Source: JAJEFO01 sp022819605 (GTDB lineage: Bacteria > Pseudomonadota > Alphaproteobacteria > Rhodobacterales > Rhodobacteraceae). Taken from it: 64,000 nt of DNA. The notes beneath the pieces are model-generated. The model was not told the origin of the DNA and did no database searches. It saw nothing but the letters and a program-made list of their open reading frames with translations. This document shows positions 17,252 to 25,638 of the stretch, piece after piece. Made by a program: the position numbers and the translations under genes. The stretch lies in the NCBI GenBank assembly GCA_965221545.1, contig OZ244901.1:2046001-2110000 (forward strand). The letters are read 5' to 3'. The first letter of the stretch is position 1. The number at the start of each line of letters is the position of its first letter.

Positions 17252-18775
17252 GTGGGCATTACGATGCAGCGTGGAAAGCGGACTGGTCGACGCGCAATGC
17301 TGGCGATGCGGTCCGCAGGGCCCGAACGGGACCCTTGCCCACCAGGCCAGATCGGCGGCAGCTATAGACCGTTGGCAGAATCCGAGATGCGCCGCATCCA
17401 TGACACGGCGCTGGACCTTTTGGAGAAGTTGGGGATGGGAGATGTCCCGCCCAGGCTGCGTGCAGACTTGCTGGCAGCCGGTGCCATCGACAATGGTTCC
17501 GGAAGGGTCCTTTTCCCGCCGGATCTGGTTAAAGGCGCCGTGGACCGGGCGGCCAAGACATTTGTCCTGCACGGGCGTGACCCGGATCGGTCGATCGAGA
17601 TCGGCGGCAACAGGGTTTATTTTGGTACAGGCGGTGCTGCTGTTCAGACGCTGGATCTTGACACCGGCGTGTATCGTCCCTCGACGCTAGCCGATTTGCA
17701 TGACTTTGCCAGACTTCAAGACACGCTTGCCAATATCAGTTGGTTTACCCGCTGCTGCGTGGCCACGGATGTACCCGACAGTTTCGACCTGGATGTGAAC
17801 ACGGCCTACGCACTCCTGAAGAACACCACCAAGCCGACTGCAACTTCATTCACGCTGGCGGAACATGTGGCGCCAATCGTCGAAATGCTGGACATCGCGG
17901 CAGGCGGCCCCAAGGAGTTTTCAAGACGACCTTTCATGAAGGCGCATATCAGCCCGGTGATCTCACCCATGCGTTACGGTGACGACGCAGTAGGGGTCGT
18001 TTATGAGTGCATCCGCCACAGCATCCCGATTTCCTGCATCACCGCCGCGCAAGCCGGCGCAACCGCTCCGGCAACGCTGGCCGGGTTTCTGGCCCAGTCG
18101 CTTGCGGAAACGCTGGCCAGTCTGGTGATGGTCAATGCCATCCAGCCGGGATTTCCTATGGTGTTTTCAAACTGGCCGCTGGTGATCGATCTGCGGACTG
18201 GCGCCTTTTCCGGAGGCAGCGGCGAGACAGCCCTGTTGAACGCCGCCTCCGCCCAACTTTCAAACTGGCTGGGGCTGCCTTCGGGGGTCGCCTGTTCCAT
18301 GACCGACGCCAAGGCGATAGATGCTCAATATGGAATGGAGAAGGGCCTGACATCGATGGCCGCCGCACTTGCCGGAGGCAACCTGATTTACGAAAGCTCG
18401 GGCATGACGGCATCGCTCCTTGGGGCCAGCTTCGAAGCTTTTGTCCTTGATGATGAAATGCACTCCAACACTTACCGCGCGATGCGTGGCATCGAGGTGA
18501 CCGAAGAAAATCTGGCATTTGAAACCATCTGTGACACGGTCTTGGGTGCGGGGCATTTTCTGGGTTCGCAGCACACCTATGCCGCAATGGAGCGCGATTA
18601 CTTCTATCCATTGCTCGCGGACCGGGACGAACCGCACACCTGGGCTGAGAAGGGAGCGCGAGACGCCTGGAGCCGCGCGAGGTCCAATGCTCAGGCCATT
18701 CTGCGCAACCATCAGCCCAACTATCTGACGGACGCACAGGACAGGGTCATACGCAAGCGGTTCAACATCATCTGA
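17252..18775 (+). CDS. MttB-superfamily (trimethylamine methyltransferase-like) protein, non-pyrrolysine
   Basis: The roughly 507-residue product has the MttB TIM-barrel pattern: an N-terminal EMRRIHDTALDLLEKLGM segment, VYFGTGGAAVQTLD, and a C-terminal FETICDTVLGAGHFLGSQHT region. Archaeal MttB carries pyrrolysine at an in-frame UAG. This frame is uninterrupted, so it belongs with the non-Pyl branch that includes the glycine betaine methyltransferase MtgB. Such enzymes pass a methyl group from a quaternary amine to a corrinoid protein, but no corrinoid protein or reactivase gene is nearby. The start is uncertain (GTG 17252 or ATG 17264). It is paired divergently with the DMGDH-like gene. Confidence 0.85.
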   Translation: MGITMQRGKRTGRRAMLAMRSAGPERDPCPPGQIGGSYRPLAESEMRRIHDTALDLLEKLGMGDVPPRLRADLLAAGAIDNGSGRVLFPPDLVKGAVDRAAKTFVLHGRDPDRSIEIGGNRVYFGTGGAAVQTLDLDTGVYRPSTLADLHDFARLQDTLANISWFTRCCVATDVPDSFDLDVNTAYALLKNTTKPTATSFTLAEHVAPIVEMLDIAAGGPKEFSRRPFMKAHISPVISPMRYGDDAVGVVYECIRHSIPISCITAAQAGATAPATLAGFLAQSLAETLASLVMVNAIQPGFPMVFSNWPLVIDLRTGAFSGGSGETALLNAASAQLSNWLGLPSGVACSMTDAKAIDAQYGMEKGLTSMAAALAGGNLIYESSGMTASLLGASFEAFVLDDEMHSNTYRAMRGIEVTEENLAFETICDTVLGAGHFLGSQHTYAAMERDYFYPLLADRDEPHTWAEKGARDAWSRARSNAQAILRNHQPNYLTDAQDRVIRKRFNII

Positions 18776-18790
18776 ACCAGCTGCATGCGC

Positions 18791-19768
18791 TCAACTGAGC
18801 AGCATGAAGCTGTCCGCGAGCCAAGGGGCGCTGCGATGAGTGGGTGCAATCGCGTGGTCATCGATCAAGCCACGAATCTTGTTGTCGACCAATTCGATCA
18901 TGGATCGGGAGCAATCGGGAGTGGCCACAAGGGCTAGTGTGCGAGCGAAGCTCTTTCCGGGAAACCGGTGCATTTTCAGCTTGGGCTGAAAACGCTTGGC
19001 ACATGAATACAGCAGCGGCGTTGTGATCGTCCAACCTGCACCCGCCGCGACCATCGCCATCAGCGTCTGACTGTTGCTGCATTCGAATGTACGCGGCGAT
19101 TTGACCCCGATGCGGCGCAATTGAGACTCGATCTGGCGAGCGATCATCAGATTGCTGGAAAAGCGCAGAAACGGAAGACTTGCCCGATTCTCAACTATGT
19201 CAGACAATGACTGTTCGCATACTCGTGGCAGCACGACGACAAATGGGTCCCGCAGCAAGGGGCGGTCCTGGAGTTCGGCCAGTTTTTCTCCCGGCGAAGC
19301 GGTGATACCAAGATCCAATTGGCGATTGCGGAGCATTTCTATGACCGCGTGGCTGGAATCAGTATGGTACACGAAATCGCAGGACGGCATGGCTTCCGAA
19401 AGGAAAACGGCCAGTTCCGGAGCGATGTCACCGTCGAAATCTTCGATCGCCCCCAACCTTAGGTAGCTGGCCTCTGAAATGTTCCCTGCCGAGGCCTCAG
19501 CCTTTGCCTTGCGGATGGAAAGGAGCGCATCATCAATATTCCGCAAGAAGACCTGCCCCTTGGGCGTCAGTACCATGGGCCGGCGGGAATGATTGAAGAG
19601 ATCGACCCCCAAATGGTCTTCCAGCTTTCGAAGGTGGTGAGAGATGGTGCTGATTGTCAGGCCGGATTCTTCGGACGCGGCGCGAAGCGACCCCTTTTGC
19701 GCGCAGATTTGAAAAAGCTCAAGCCATTTGAGACTGAGGTCTTGGCGGGCGGATTGCCGATGAGGCAT
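18791..19768 (-). CDS. LysR-family transcriptional regulator
   Basis: This 325-residue regulator has an N-terminal winged helix-turn-helix (LKWLELFQICAQKGSLRAASEESGLTISTISHHLRKLEDHLGVDLF) written across residues about 12-57, followed by a periplasmic-binding-like effector domain. The ATG at 19768 follows a CGGAG site; a longer frame from 19831 runs into the promoter palindrome. It faces the end of the MttB-family gene and is divergent from the ABC transporter operon, so it probably senses the transported compound or a breakdown product and controls one or both flanking promoters. Confidence 0.88.
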   Translation of the reverse strand: MPHRQSARQDLSLKWLELFQICAQKGSLRAASEESGLTISTISHHLRKLEDHLGVDLFNHSRRPMVLTPKGQVFLRNIDDALLSIRKAKAEASAGNISEASYLRLGAIEDFDGDIAPELAVFLSEAMPSCDFVYHTDSSHAVIEMLRNRQLDLGITASPGEKLAELQDRPLLRDPFVVVLPRVCEQSLSDIVENRASLPFLRFSSNLMIARQIESQLRRIGVKSPRTFECSNSQTLMAMVAAGAGWTITTPLLYSCAKRFQPKLKMHRFPGKSFARTLALVATPDCSRSMIELVDNKIRGLIDDHAIAPTHRSAPWLADSFMLLS

Positions 19769-19802
19769 TGGCTGAAGCTCCGGATTGAGTGAGCTTGCAA
19801 TT

Positions 19803-19819
19803 TTCCTAAATTTTAGGAA
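19803..19819. promoter_or_regulatory. 17-bp palindrome upstream of the LysR gene
   Basis: TTCCTAAA-T-TTTAGGAA is a perfect inverted repeat with 8-bp arms and a 1-bp centre, 35 bp before the lysR start codon. The position suits an autoregulatory site; that is inference. Confidence 0.5.
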
Positions 19820-19939
19820 TAATAATGTCAATAGTACGCACTTTGTTATTCACTCTTCTTTCAGGTCAGAAATTGTTGCACACTTTTTGGCGCAGCAACT
19901 CGAGCGAAAGGCGGAGCGGCGGTAGGTCAGCGTCATGAA

Positions 19940-19957
19940 ACACACATGTGAGTGTGT
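19940..19957. promoter_or_regulatory. ACACAC-N6-GTGTGT inverted repeat before the betaine-type ABC operon
   Basis: Two 6-bp arms separated by six bases lie in the 400-bp gap between the divergent lysR gene and the transporter operon. It is a candidate operator. The rest of this gap shows no gene. Confidence 0.35.
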
Positions 19958-20167
19958 CACGTGCGTGCCTTGCGGGCCCGCCATACACACTTGTGCGGAC
20001 CGCCGTAACGGTTTGACCATCGCCTGGTTGAGTTGGACCGCAGCCCCTGTGGAGACGTCAGTACTTCGGGTTGCGCATGCCAAAAGGAATGTCTAGGCGA
20101 GTGCATCGTCGAGACTGATATGAAGAAGAGGCGAGCAATCGTTCCGAGAGTCAACAAGGAGAAAGAA

Positions 20168-21118
20168 ATGGGAAAATTCACCGCAGTTGCAACCGGGTCG
20201 GCAATGTTGTTTGCCGGGCCGGTTCTGGCAGCCGATGTCGTGATCGGTGTTCCGAACTGGCCGTCCGTCAATGCGACGGCGCACATTCTGAAAGTGGCCA
20301 TCGAACAGAACCTTGGCCTTGAAGTCGAACTTCAGAACGGCACCAACCCGATCGTGTTCGAGGCGATGGATTCGGGTGCGATGCATGTGCATCCGGAAGT
20401 CTGGTTGCCGAACCAGCAGAACCTGCATGACACTTTCGTGAAAGACAAAGGCACGGTTGTCATGAACCCGAACGGCGCGGAGGCCTTCCAGGGTATGTGC
20501 GTCGACCAGGTTACGGCCGATGCCAACGGCATTGTCTCGATCGATGATCTGACGAACCCGGACATCGCCAGCCTGTTCGACTCCAATGGCGACGGGAGAG
20601 GTGAAATCTGGATTGGCGCTCCGGGATGGGCCTCGACCAACGTTGAAAAAGTCCGAGCGAAATCCTACGGGTACGACCAGACGCTTGATCTTGTCGAAAT
20701 CGACGAGACGGTGGCTTACGCAAATCTCTCCAATGCGATCGAAGCGGGGGACGCTTGGGTCGGATTCTGCTACACGCCGCACTATGTTTTTGCGCTGCAT
20801 GATGTCGTGGTTCTCGAAGAACCGCCCTTTGACGCGTCAAAGTGGATGGTGATTCAACCGACCGACGATCCGGAATGGCTCGACAAGTCGGACGCTGCCG
20901 TGGCTTGGGACAGTGCGTATTTGCATCTGCACTACGCCAAGGAACTCGAGACCAGTCACCCTGAGGTCGCTTCGATGCTGGCCAACATGGCGTTGACTGC
21001 TGATGAAGTGTCGGCCATGACTTTCGCGCTGGTGATCGACGGAAAAGAACCGCTTGCCTATGCCGAAGAGTGGGTGGCCGCTAACGAAGACAAGGTGCTC
21101 GATTGGCTCAGCAACTGA
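20168..21118 (+). CDS. glycine betaine/proline-type ABC transporter substrate-binding protein
   Basis: The 316-residue OpuAC/ProX-like protein has a signal peptide ending near AGPVLAA. The mature N-terminus (VVIGVPNWPSVNATAHILKVA) and the MHVHPEVWLPNQ and GAPGWAST segments are typical of quaternary-amine binding proteins, where aromatic residues cage the trimethylammonium group. The ATG at 20168 is preceded by AAGGAG; in-frame upstream codons do not give a signal peptide. It is the first gene of a binding protein, ATPase, permease and ureohydrolase series. The ligand is likely a betaine or another N-methylated osmolyte, not identifiable from sequence alone. Confidence 0.88.
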   Translation: MGKFTAVATGSAMLFAGPVLAADVVIGVPNWPSVNATAHILKVAIEQNLGLEVELQNGTNPIVFEAMDSGAMHVHPEVWLPNQQNLHDTFVKDKGTVVMNPNGAEAFQGMCVDQVTADANGIVSIDDLTNPDIASLFDSNGDGRGEIWIGAPGWASTNVEKVRAKSYGYDQTLDLVEIDETVAYANLSNAIEAGDAWVGFCYTPHYVFALHDVVVLEEPPFDASKWMVIQPTDDPEWLDKSDAAVAWDSAYLHLHYAKELETSHPEVASMLANMALTADEVSAMTFALVIDGKEPLAYAEEWVAANEDKVLDWLSN

Positions 21119-21146
21119 GCGCGGTCATGCCACATTGATTTCACCA

Positions 21147-21176
21147 AGGGCCGCCGGGTGTCGCCGGCGGCCTTTT
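21147..21176 (+). terminator. intercistronic hairpin with T-run after the binding-protein gene
   Basis: GGCCGCCGG pairs with CCGGCGGCC across a short loop and is followed by TTTT. Placed between the binding protein and the ATPase gene, it probably acts as a partial terminator and mRNA-stabilising hairpin, giving more binding protein than membrane components. Confidence 0.75.
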
Positions 21177-21198
21177 CATTGCTGTTAGGGGACGGGGA

Positions 21199-22236
21199 AT
21201 GAGCGAGGCTGTCGTCAAGCTGACAGACGTCTGGAAGATCTTCGGCGAGAGCGCGGAAGAGGCGATGTCGGCGGTGAAGAGCGAGGGAATCGGCAAGCCC
21301 GAGGTTCTTGCCAGATTTCAATGCGTTGTCGGGGTGCAGGGTGCAAGTTTCGAAGTGCCGAAAGGCGAGATCTTCTGCATCATGGGGCTTTCGGGTTCGG
21401 GCAAGTCGACTCTGGTCCGCCACGTCAACCGGCTGATCGAGCCAACCGCCGGGACCATCGAGATCCTCGGCAAGGATGTGTCCTCGATCAGCGACAACGA
21501 GTTGCGGCGCATCAGGGCGCAGCAAATCGGAATGGTGTTCCAGCACATGGCGCTGATGCCGCACCGGTCGGTGCGCGACAATGTCGCCTATCCTCTGGAG
21601 ATCAGAAAGATCTCGAAGTCCAAACGTTGGGCGGTATCCGACCATGCGCTGGGCCTCGTAGACCTGACCGGCTATGAGGACCGCCTGCCAAAGGAGCTGT
21701 CGGGCGGTATGCAGCAGCGTGTCGGGATCGCCCGCGCGTTGGCGTCGGACCCGGAAATCCTGTTGATGGACGAACCGTTCTCGGCGCTCGACCCGCTGAT
21801 CCGGCTGCAATTGCAGGACCAGTTCAAGGCGCTTGTGGCGCAGCTACAGAAGACGACGCTGTTCATCACCCACGACCTGGACGAGGCGATCCGCATCGGG
21901 CACCGCATTGCCATCATGAAGGATGGCATGATCGTGCAGATCGGCACGCCTGAAGACATCGTCATGAATCCGGCTGACGACTATGTGCGGGAATTCGTGC
22001 AGGGCATCTCCAAACTGAAGCTGGTGAAGGCCCATTCCATCATGGAGTCGCTGGAGAGCTACCAAAAGCCGCTCGACGGCGCGCCGCGCGCCGATCACGG
22101 CGCCGATCTCGATCAACTGATCGACATCGCGGTCCGAACGGATCATCCGGTGGTTATCACCGATGGAGGGGCGGACGTCGGGATTGTGACCAAGCCAACA
22201 TTGTTGCGCGGAATTCAGGGGGGCAAAGATGACTGA
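21199..22236 (+). CDS. glycine betaine/proline-type ABC transporter ATP-binding protein
   Basis: This is the ProV/OpuAA-type ATPase of the importer, 345 residues. The Walker A is GLSGSGKST, the signature is LSGGMQQRVGIARAL, and the Walker B is ILLMDEPFSALDPL with a switch histidine in THDLDEA. About 20 extra residues before the ABC core (SAEEAMSAVKSEG) are typical of the ProV subfamily. The C-terminus is shorter than in ProV forms with two CBS domains. It overlaps the permease start (ATG 22229). Confidence 0.92.
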   Translation: MSEAVVKLTDVWKIFGESAEEAMSAVKSEGIGKPEVLARFQCVVGVQGASFEVPKGEIFCIMGLSGSGKSTLVRHVNRLIEPTAGTIEILGKDVSSISDNELRRIRAQQIGMVFQHMALMPHRSVRDNVAYPLEIRKISKSKRWAVSDHALGLVDLTGYEDRLPKELSGGMQQRVGIARALASDPEILLMDEPFSALDPLIRLQLQDQFKALVAQLQKTTLFITHDLDEAIRIGHRIAIMKDGMIVQIGTPEDIVMNPADDYVREFVQGISKLKLVKAHSIMESLESYQKPLDGAPRADHGADLDQLIDIAVRTDHPVVITDGGADVGIVTKPTLLRGIQGGKDD

Positions 22237-23818
22237 TGCAACCACCGAAGTGAAAGTCACCGCTGCCTCGGATATCGAAGTCGACCGCGATGCGCTGGAC
22301 GCCTCGATCAATGAATTCGCCGGCACGAACGGCGAGTATTACGTAAAGGCCTTCCACAAGATCCACGACACCACCAACGCGATCCCCAGCACGTTCAACC
22401 TTTGGGCAGCCGTTCTTGGCCCGTTCTGGGCGGCGTCGCGCGCGATCTGGGGGATGTTCTGGAGCTTCCTGATCCTGGAGGTCATCGCCTGGGTTCAGAT
22501 CGGTCGCGGGGCTTGGGGCAACCCGGGTGCCGAGATCGGTGAGCGGGCGGAGCGGCAGCTGGCGCGCGCGGAACAGTTGCGTCAGCGTGCGGCAGATGCG
22601 ACCGAGCAGGCCGACATAGAGCGCTTCACGAAGCTTGCAGAGAACATTCAGAAAGCCGCTGATTCCAGCCTGGAGCAGGCCGCAGCGGCCCAGGCGGAGG
22701 CCAGCAGCATAATGCTGACGGGGCTTGCCCTGTTGCTCGTGTTCAAGCTGTTCCAGGGCTTTTACGCCAACCAGGTCTACGAAAAGCAGTATTCCCGCTG
22801 GCGGGTTGATCCGGAGAAAACCGAAAGCGGGCGCAAGAACCAGAACACGGTTCTTGGCGCAATCCTGACAGCCGCGATTGGCCCACTGATCGTTTACAAG
22901 TTCACGGTCGCTTCCTCGCTTCCGCTCCTGGACGCTTTCCCCGAAACGAGCGTCTCTGAGATGATTCTGGGCGAAGGCGGCGGGACGCTGTTTTCCTCGA
23001 TTGCCAACTGGCTTGAGGCCAGGATCGACCGGGCGGCCGCCGCGGGCGGTGATGTTTTTGACGGCATCGTGAACGGGGTTCGGACGGTTCTGGACGCGCT
23101 GACCGTGGCGCTGAACGGCTCGCCTTGGCCGGTGGTCATGCTGGTGATCGTCGTGACTGCATGGCGGGCGGCCGGGCCGCGCGTGGCGATTTTCACGGCC
23201 GCCTCGCTGGCCTATATCGCATTGCTTGGCTACTGGGCCGTCGCCATGGAAACGGTCGCGCTTGTGGGCGCAGCAGTGATCCTCTGCGTGGTCTTCGGCA
23301 TTCCACTTGGCATCTGGTTCGGCAAGTCGCGCCGCGCTTACAACATCGCCGAGCCCGTGCTTGACCTGATGCAGACGCTGCCAGCCTTCGTTTATCTGAT
23401 CCCGATCATTGCCTTCTTCGGCACCGGCAATCCGCCGGGCATCCTGGCGACGATCATCTTCGGCATGCCTCCGGTGATCCGCCTGACGGCACTGGGCATG
23501 CGCGGGGTCCCTGGCAGCATCAAGGAAGCGGCGGTGGCTTTCGGTGCATCTCGGTGGCAACTGCTGAAGGATGTGGAAATTCCGCTCGCCTCGCCCTCGA
23601 TCATGACCGGCGTGAACCAGACCATCCTCATGTGCCTGTCGATGGTAGTGATCATCTCGCTGATCGGCGGCGGCGGCCTGGGCAAGGAAATCCTGGAGGC
23701 GCTGCAATACGCCGCGAAGGGACCAGGCCTTCTGGGCGGCTTCGCCATCCTCTTCGTGGCCATGGTGCTGGATCGGATCATTCAGGGCGCGTTCCGCCGC
23801 GAAGACGAAAAAATATGA
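22229..23818 (+). CDS. glycine betaine/proline-type ABC transporter permease with N-terminal extension
   Basis: This 529-residue permease is longer than E. coli ProW. Residues 1-105 contain two hydrophobic segments. Residues about 105-150 form an Ala/Glu/Gln-rich likely coiled coil (RAEQLRQRAADATEQADIE). The second half holds the BPD transmembrane domain, with the EAA-type loop around IKEAAVAFGASRWQLLKDVEIPLA. The N-terminal half is characteristic of alphaproteobacterial relatives and its function is not known to me. The start overlaps the ATPase stop (ATGA-type), so the genes are translationally coupled. Confidence 0.9.
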   Translation: MTDATTEVKVTAASDIEVDRDALDASINEFAGTNGEYYVKAFHKIHDTTNAIPSTFNLWAAVLGPFWAASRAIWGMFWSFLILEVIAWVQIGRGAWGNPGAEIGERAERQLARAEQLRQRAADATEQADIERFTKLAENIQKAADSSLEQAAAAQAEASSIMLTGLALLLVFKLFQGFYANQVYEKQYSRWRVDPEKTESGRKNQNTVLGAILTAAIGPLIVYKFTVASSLPLLDAFPETSVSEMILGEGGGTLFSSIANWLEARIDRAAAAGGDVFDGIVNGVRTVLDALTVALNGSPWPVVMLVIVVTAWRAAGPRVAIFTAASLAYIALLGYWAVAMETVALVGAAVILCVVFGIPLGIWFGKSRRAYNIAEPVLDLMQTLPAFVYLIPIIAFFGTGNPPGILATIIFGMPPVIRLTALGMRGVPGSIKEAAVAFGASRWQLLKDVEIPLASPSIMTGVNQTILMCLSMVVIISLIGGGGLGKEILEALQYAAKGPGLLGGFAILFVAMVLDRIIQGAFRREDEKI

Positions 23819-23827
23819 TGTGAGACC

Positions 23828-23852
23828 GCGCCCGGCGACTGTCGCCGGGCGT
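23828..23852 (+). other. GC-rich hairpin between permease and ureohydrolase genes
   Basis: CGCCCGGCGA and TCGCCGGGCG form a perfect 10-bp stem with a CTG loop, 15 bases before the ureohydrolase start. There is no T-run, so it is more likely an mRNA-processing or stability element than a terminator. Confidence 0.5.
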
Positions 23853-23866
23853 CGCCGAGGCCCAGG

Positions 23867-24856
23867 ATGAGCGACCCCTACCAGACGTCCATGATGGAGA
23901 ACCTCTATTGGTGGGGCATCCCCACGCTCTTCCGGTGCCCGAACGAGGGACCTGAGGGCAAGGACATCGCCCTTGTCGGCGTGCCGCACTCAACCGGCAA
24001 CGGGACGACCGAGCGGGATCAGCATCTTGGGCCCCGCGCATTGCGCAATGTGTCGGCCGTATCGCGACGGGTGCACGGGGGGTTTCAACTGAACCCCTGG
24101 GAGGCAGCGAAAATCGTGGATGTGGGCGATGTCCCGTTCCCGCGCGCCAATGACAACGAGCATTGCATCAAGCAGATCACGCGCTTCTTTGCGGACATTG
24201 ACGCCGCCGGTGCGCGACCGATTTCGATTGGAGGCGATCACTCCATAACCGGCGGCATCGTGCAGGCGCTTGGAGGCGGGCAGATCGCTGGCGGCGAGCC
24301 GGTGTGTTTCCTGCATCTGGACGCCCATACGGACGTATTCACCAAGGTGGATCATTTCCTCGGTGCCAAGAAATCTGCGGCGCATTGGGGCGCCTACCTG
24401 GCGGATCAGGGCGATGCGGACCCGAGCCATTCCATGCAAATTGGCCTGCGCGGGCATGCGCGGACACTGGATTGGCTGCAACCATCATACGACTATGGCT
24501 ACAATGTCGTGACCATGAAAGAGTTTCGCAAACGCGGGATTGATGACGTGGTCGCGCAGACCCGAGAGATTCTGGCGGGAAGGCCGGTCTACATCACCTT
24601 CGATCTGGACTGCCTCGACCCGACGATTGCGCCGGGGGTGTCGAATATCGAGGCCGGCGAAAGGGGTTTCGACATCGACGAGGCGATGGCGATCCTGCAC
24701 GCGGTTCGGGGCATGAACATTGTCGGCGGCGATGTCGTTTGCATGATGCCCACCAAGGACAGCCCCAACCAGATCACCGCGCTGACCGCGGCCGCAGTGA
24801 TGTTCGAAATGATCTCGATGGTTGCCGAGAATGCCGCCAAGGGAGCCAACGCATGA
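23867..24856 (+). CDS. agmatinase/ureohydrolase family protein
   Basis: This 329-residue ureohydrolase should split a guanidino compound into urea and an amine using a binuclear Mn (or Ni) centre. The metal ligands are visible in GGDHSIT, HLDAHTDVF and ITFDLDCLDPTIAPG. The family includes agmatinase, guanidinobutyrase, guanidinopropionase and guanidine hydrolases, and substrate cannot be set by eye. It begins 48 bp after the permease and is co-directional, so it probably acts on the imported compound. The combination of a betaine-type transporter with a urea-releasing enzyme hints at a guanidino or N-methyl-guanidino substrate; this is inference. Confidence 0.85.
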   Translation: MSDPYQTSMMENLYWWGIPTLFRCPNEGPEGKDIALVGVPHSTGNGTTERDQHLGPRALRNVSAVSRRVHGGFQLNPWEAAKIVDVGDVPFPRANDNEHCIKQITRFFADIDAAGARPISIGGDHSITGGIVQALGGGQIAGGEPVCFLHLDAHTDVFTKVDHFLGAKKSAAHWGAYLADQGDADPSHSMQIGLRGHARTLDWLQPSYDYGYNVVTMKEFRKRGIDDVVAQTREILAGRPVYITFDLDCLDPTIAPGVSNIEAGERGFDIDEAMAILHAVRGMNIVGGDVVCMMPTKDSPNQITALTAAAVMFEMISMVAENAAKGANA

Positions 24857-25638
24857 GCCGCCAGGCCGATCAGATCTTGCGGCCCGTGTCCGGAATGGAC
24901 TTGCCATGCCTGTGCTGGCCTTTGGGGCGACGGCGGCCGCACTTGCGTACGGTCCCTGATCGAGACGCTTTGGCGGACAATCCTCGGCGGCAACCTCGCG
25001 GTCGTACCCGCCTGCCCGCACGCTGCTCGTCTTGAATGTTTTCGGCGCTTCAACGCGTTGATCTCTGATTTCCTCGACGAGCCTTGAGTCGCCACTCCCA
25101 CGCTGCGCCGGCCTTGTCGCGAAAGCGAAACTGGCCGCACTTGCCGGAGCACGACCGATTGCGCGAACTCGCGGAAGGTCGGGGTCAGTCGAGGCTCGCC
25201 GTGCATGGGCGTGACCGGCACCCGGTGTTGAGCTTGGCCCAATTTATGGCCAGCGTCCGCCACGGGAAGGGCGTGGATGCCCCCGCGACGACGTTCAAGA
25301 TCCTGGAATCCTCAGCAGGTCTTTCCCGGCCAGGAAGATGGGGCAGTCTGATGAGGAGTTTTTTGGCACGCAGGCGAAGACGAAAGGCGAAATTCCTGAG
25401 GTCGTGAATCGGTGCTGCGCCGGGGTCGACATCGGCAAGGACACCCGATACATCGCGCCCGGTCCCGCCCGTTGCACGAATGCGGTCCGGGCGGGTTCGG
25501 CAGCCTCCAAAGCCGTCGGAACGGAAAGACCATCCCATGCCATTGCAGTCTGGCGAACATTGATAAGATCTGACATGGGTAACTTGTTCAACTGCGAACA
25601 CTCACGCCTGAGTTTTGAAAGGGGCTCTGAGGGGAAAC
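24857..25638. other. 782-bp stretch at the right edge of island 1
   Basis: Apart from a short IS110-like scrap near 25.4 kb, no gene is convincing here. Several overlapping frames on both strands look like GC-driven open frames. The coaX ribosome site (GAGGGG) lies at its right end. Confidence 0.5.
25338..25500 (+). pseudogene. possible N-terminal scrap of an IS110-family transposase
   Basis: A plus-strand reading gives PEVVNRCCAGVDIGKDTRYIA, which resembles the start of the DEDD catalytic domain of IS110-type transposases (an N-AAGIDVGK-H-VA pattern). No continuing transposase sequence follows. If real, it is a relic of a mobile element at the island boundary. The match is about 20 residues, so the call is tentative. 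Confidence 0.3.

Noticed and set aside
17252..18775. Possible pyrrolysine in the MttB-family gene
   Set aside because: The frame has no internal UAG, and no pyl genes are seen, so this is the non-pyrrolysine branch.
22157..23989. A 610-codon open frame antisense to the betaine-type permease
   Set aside because: Its composition is the mirror of a confident gene and it has no recognisable motif.
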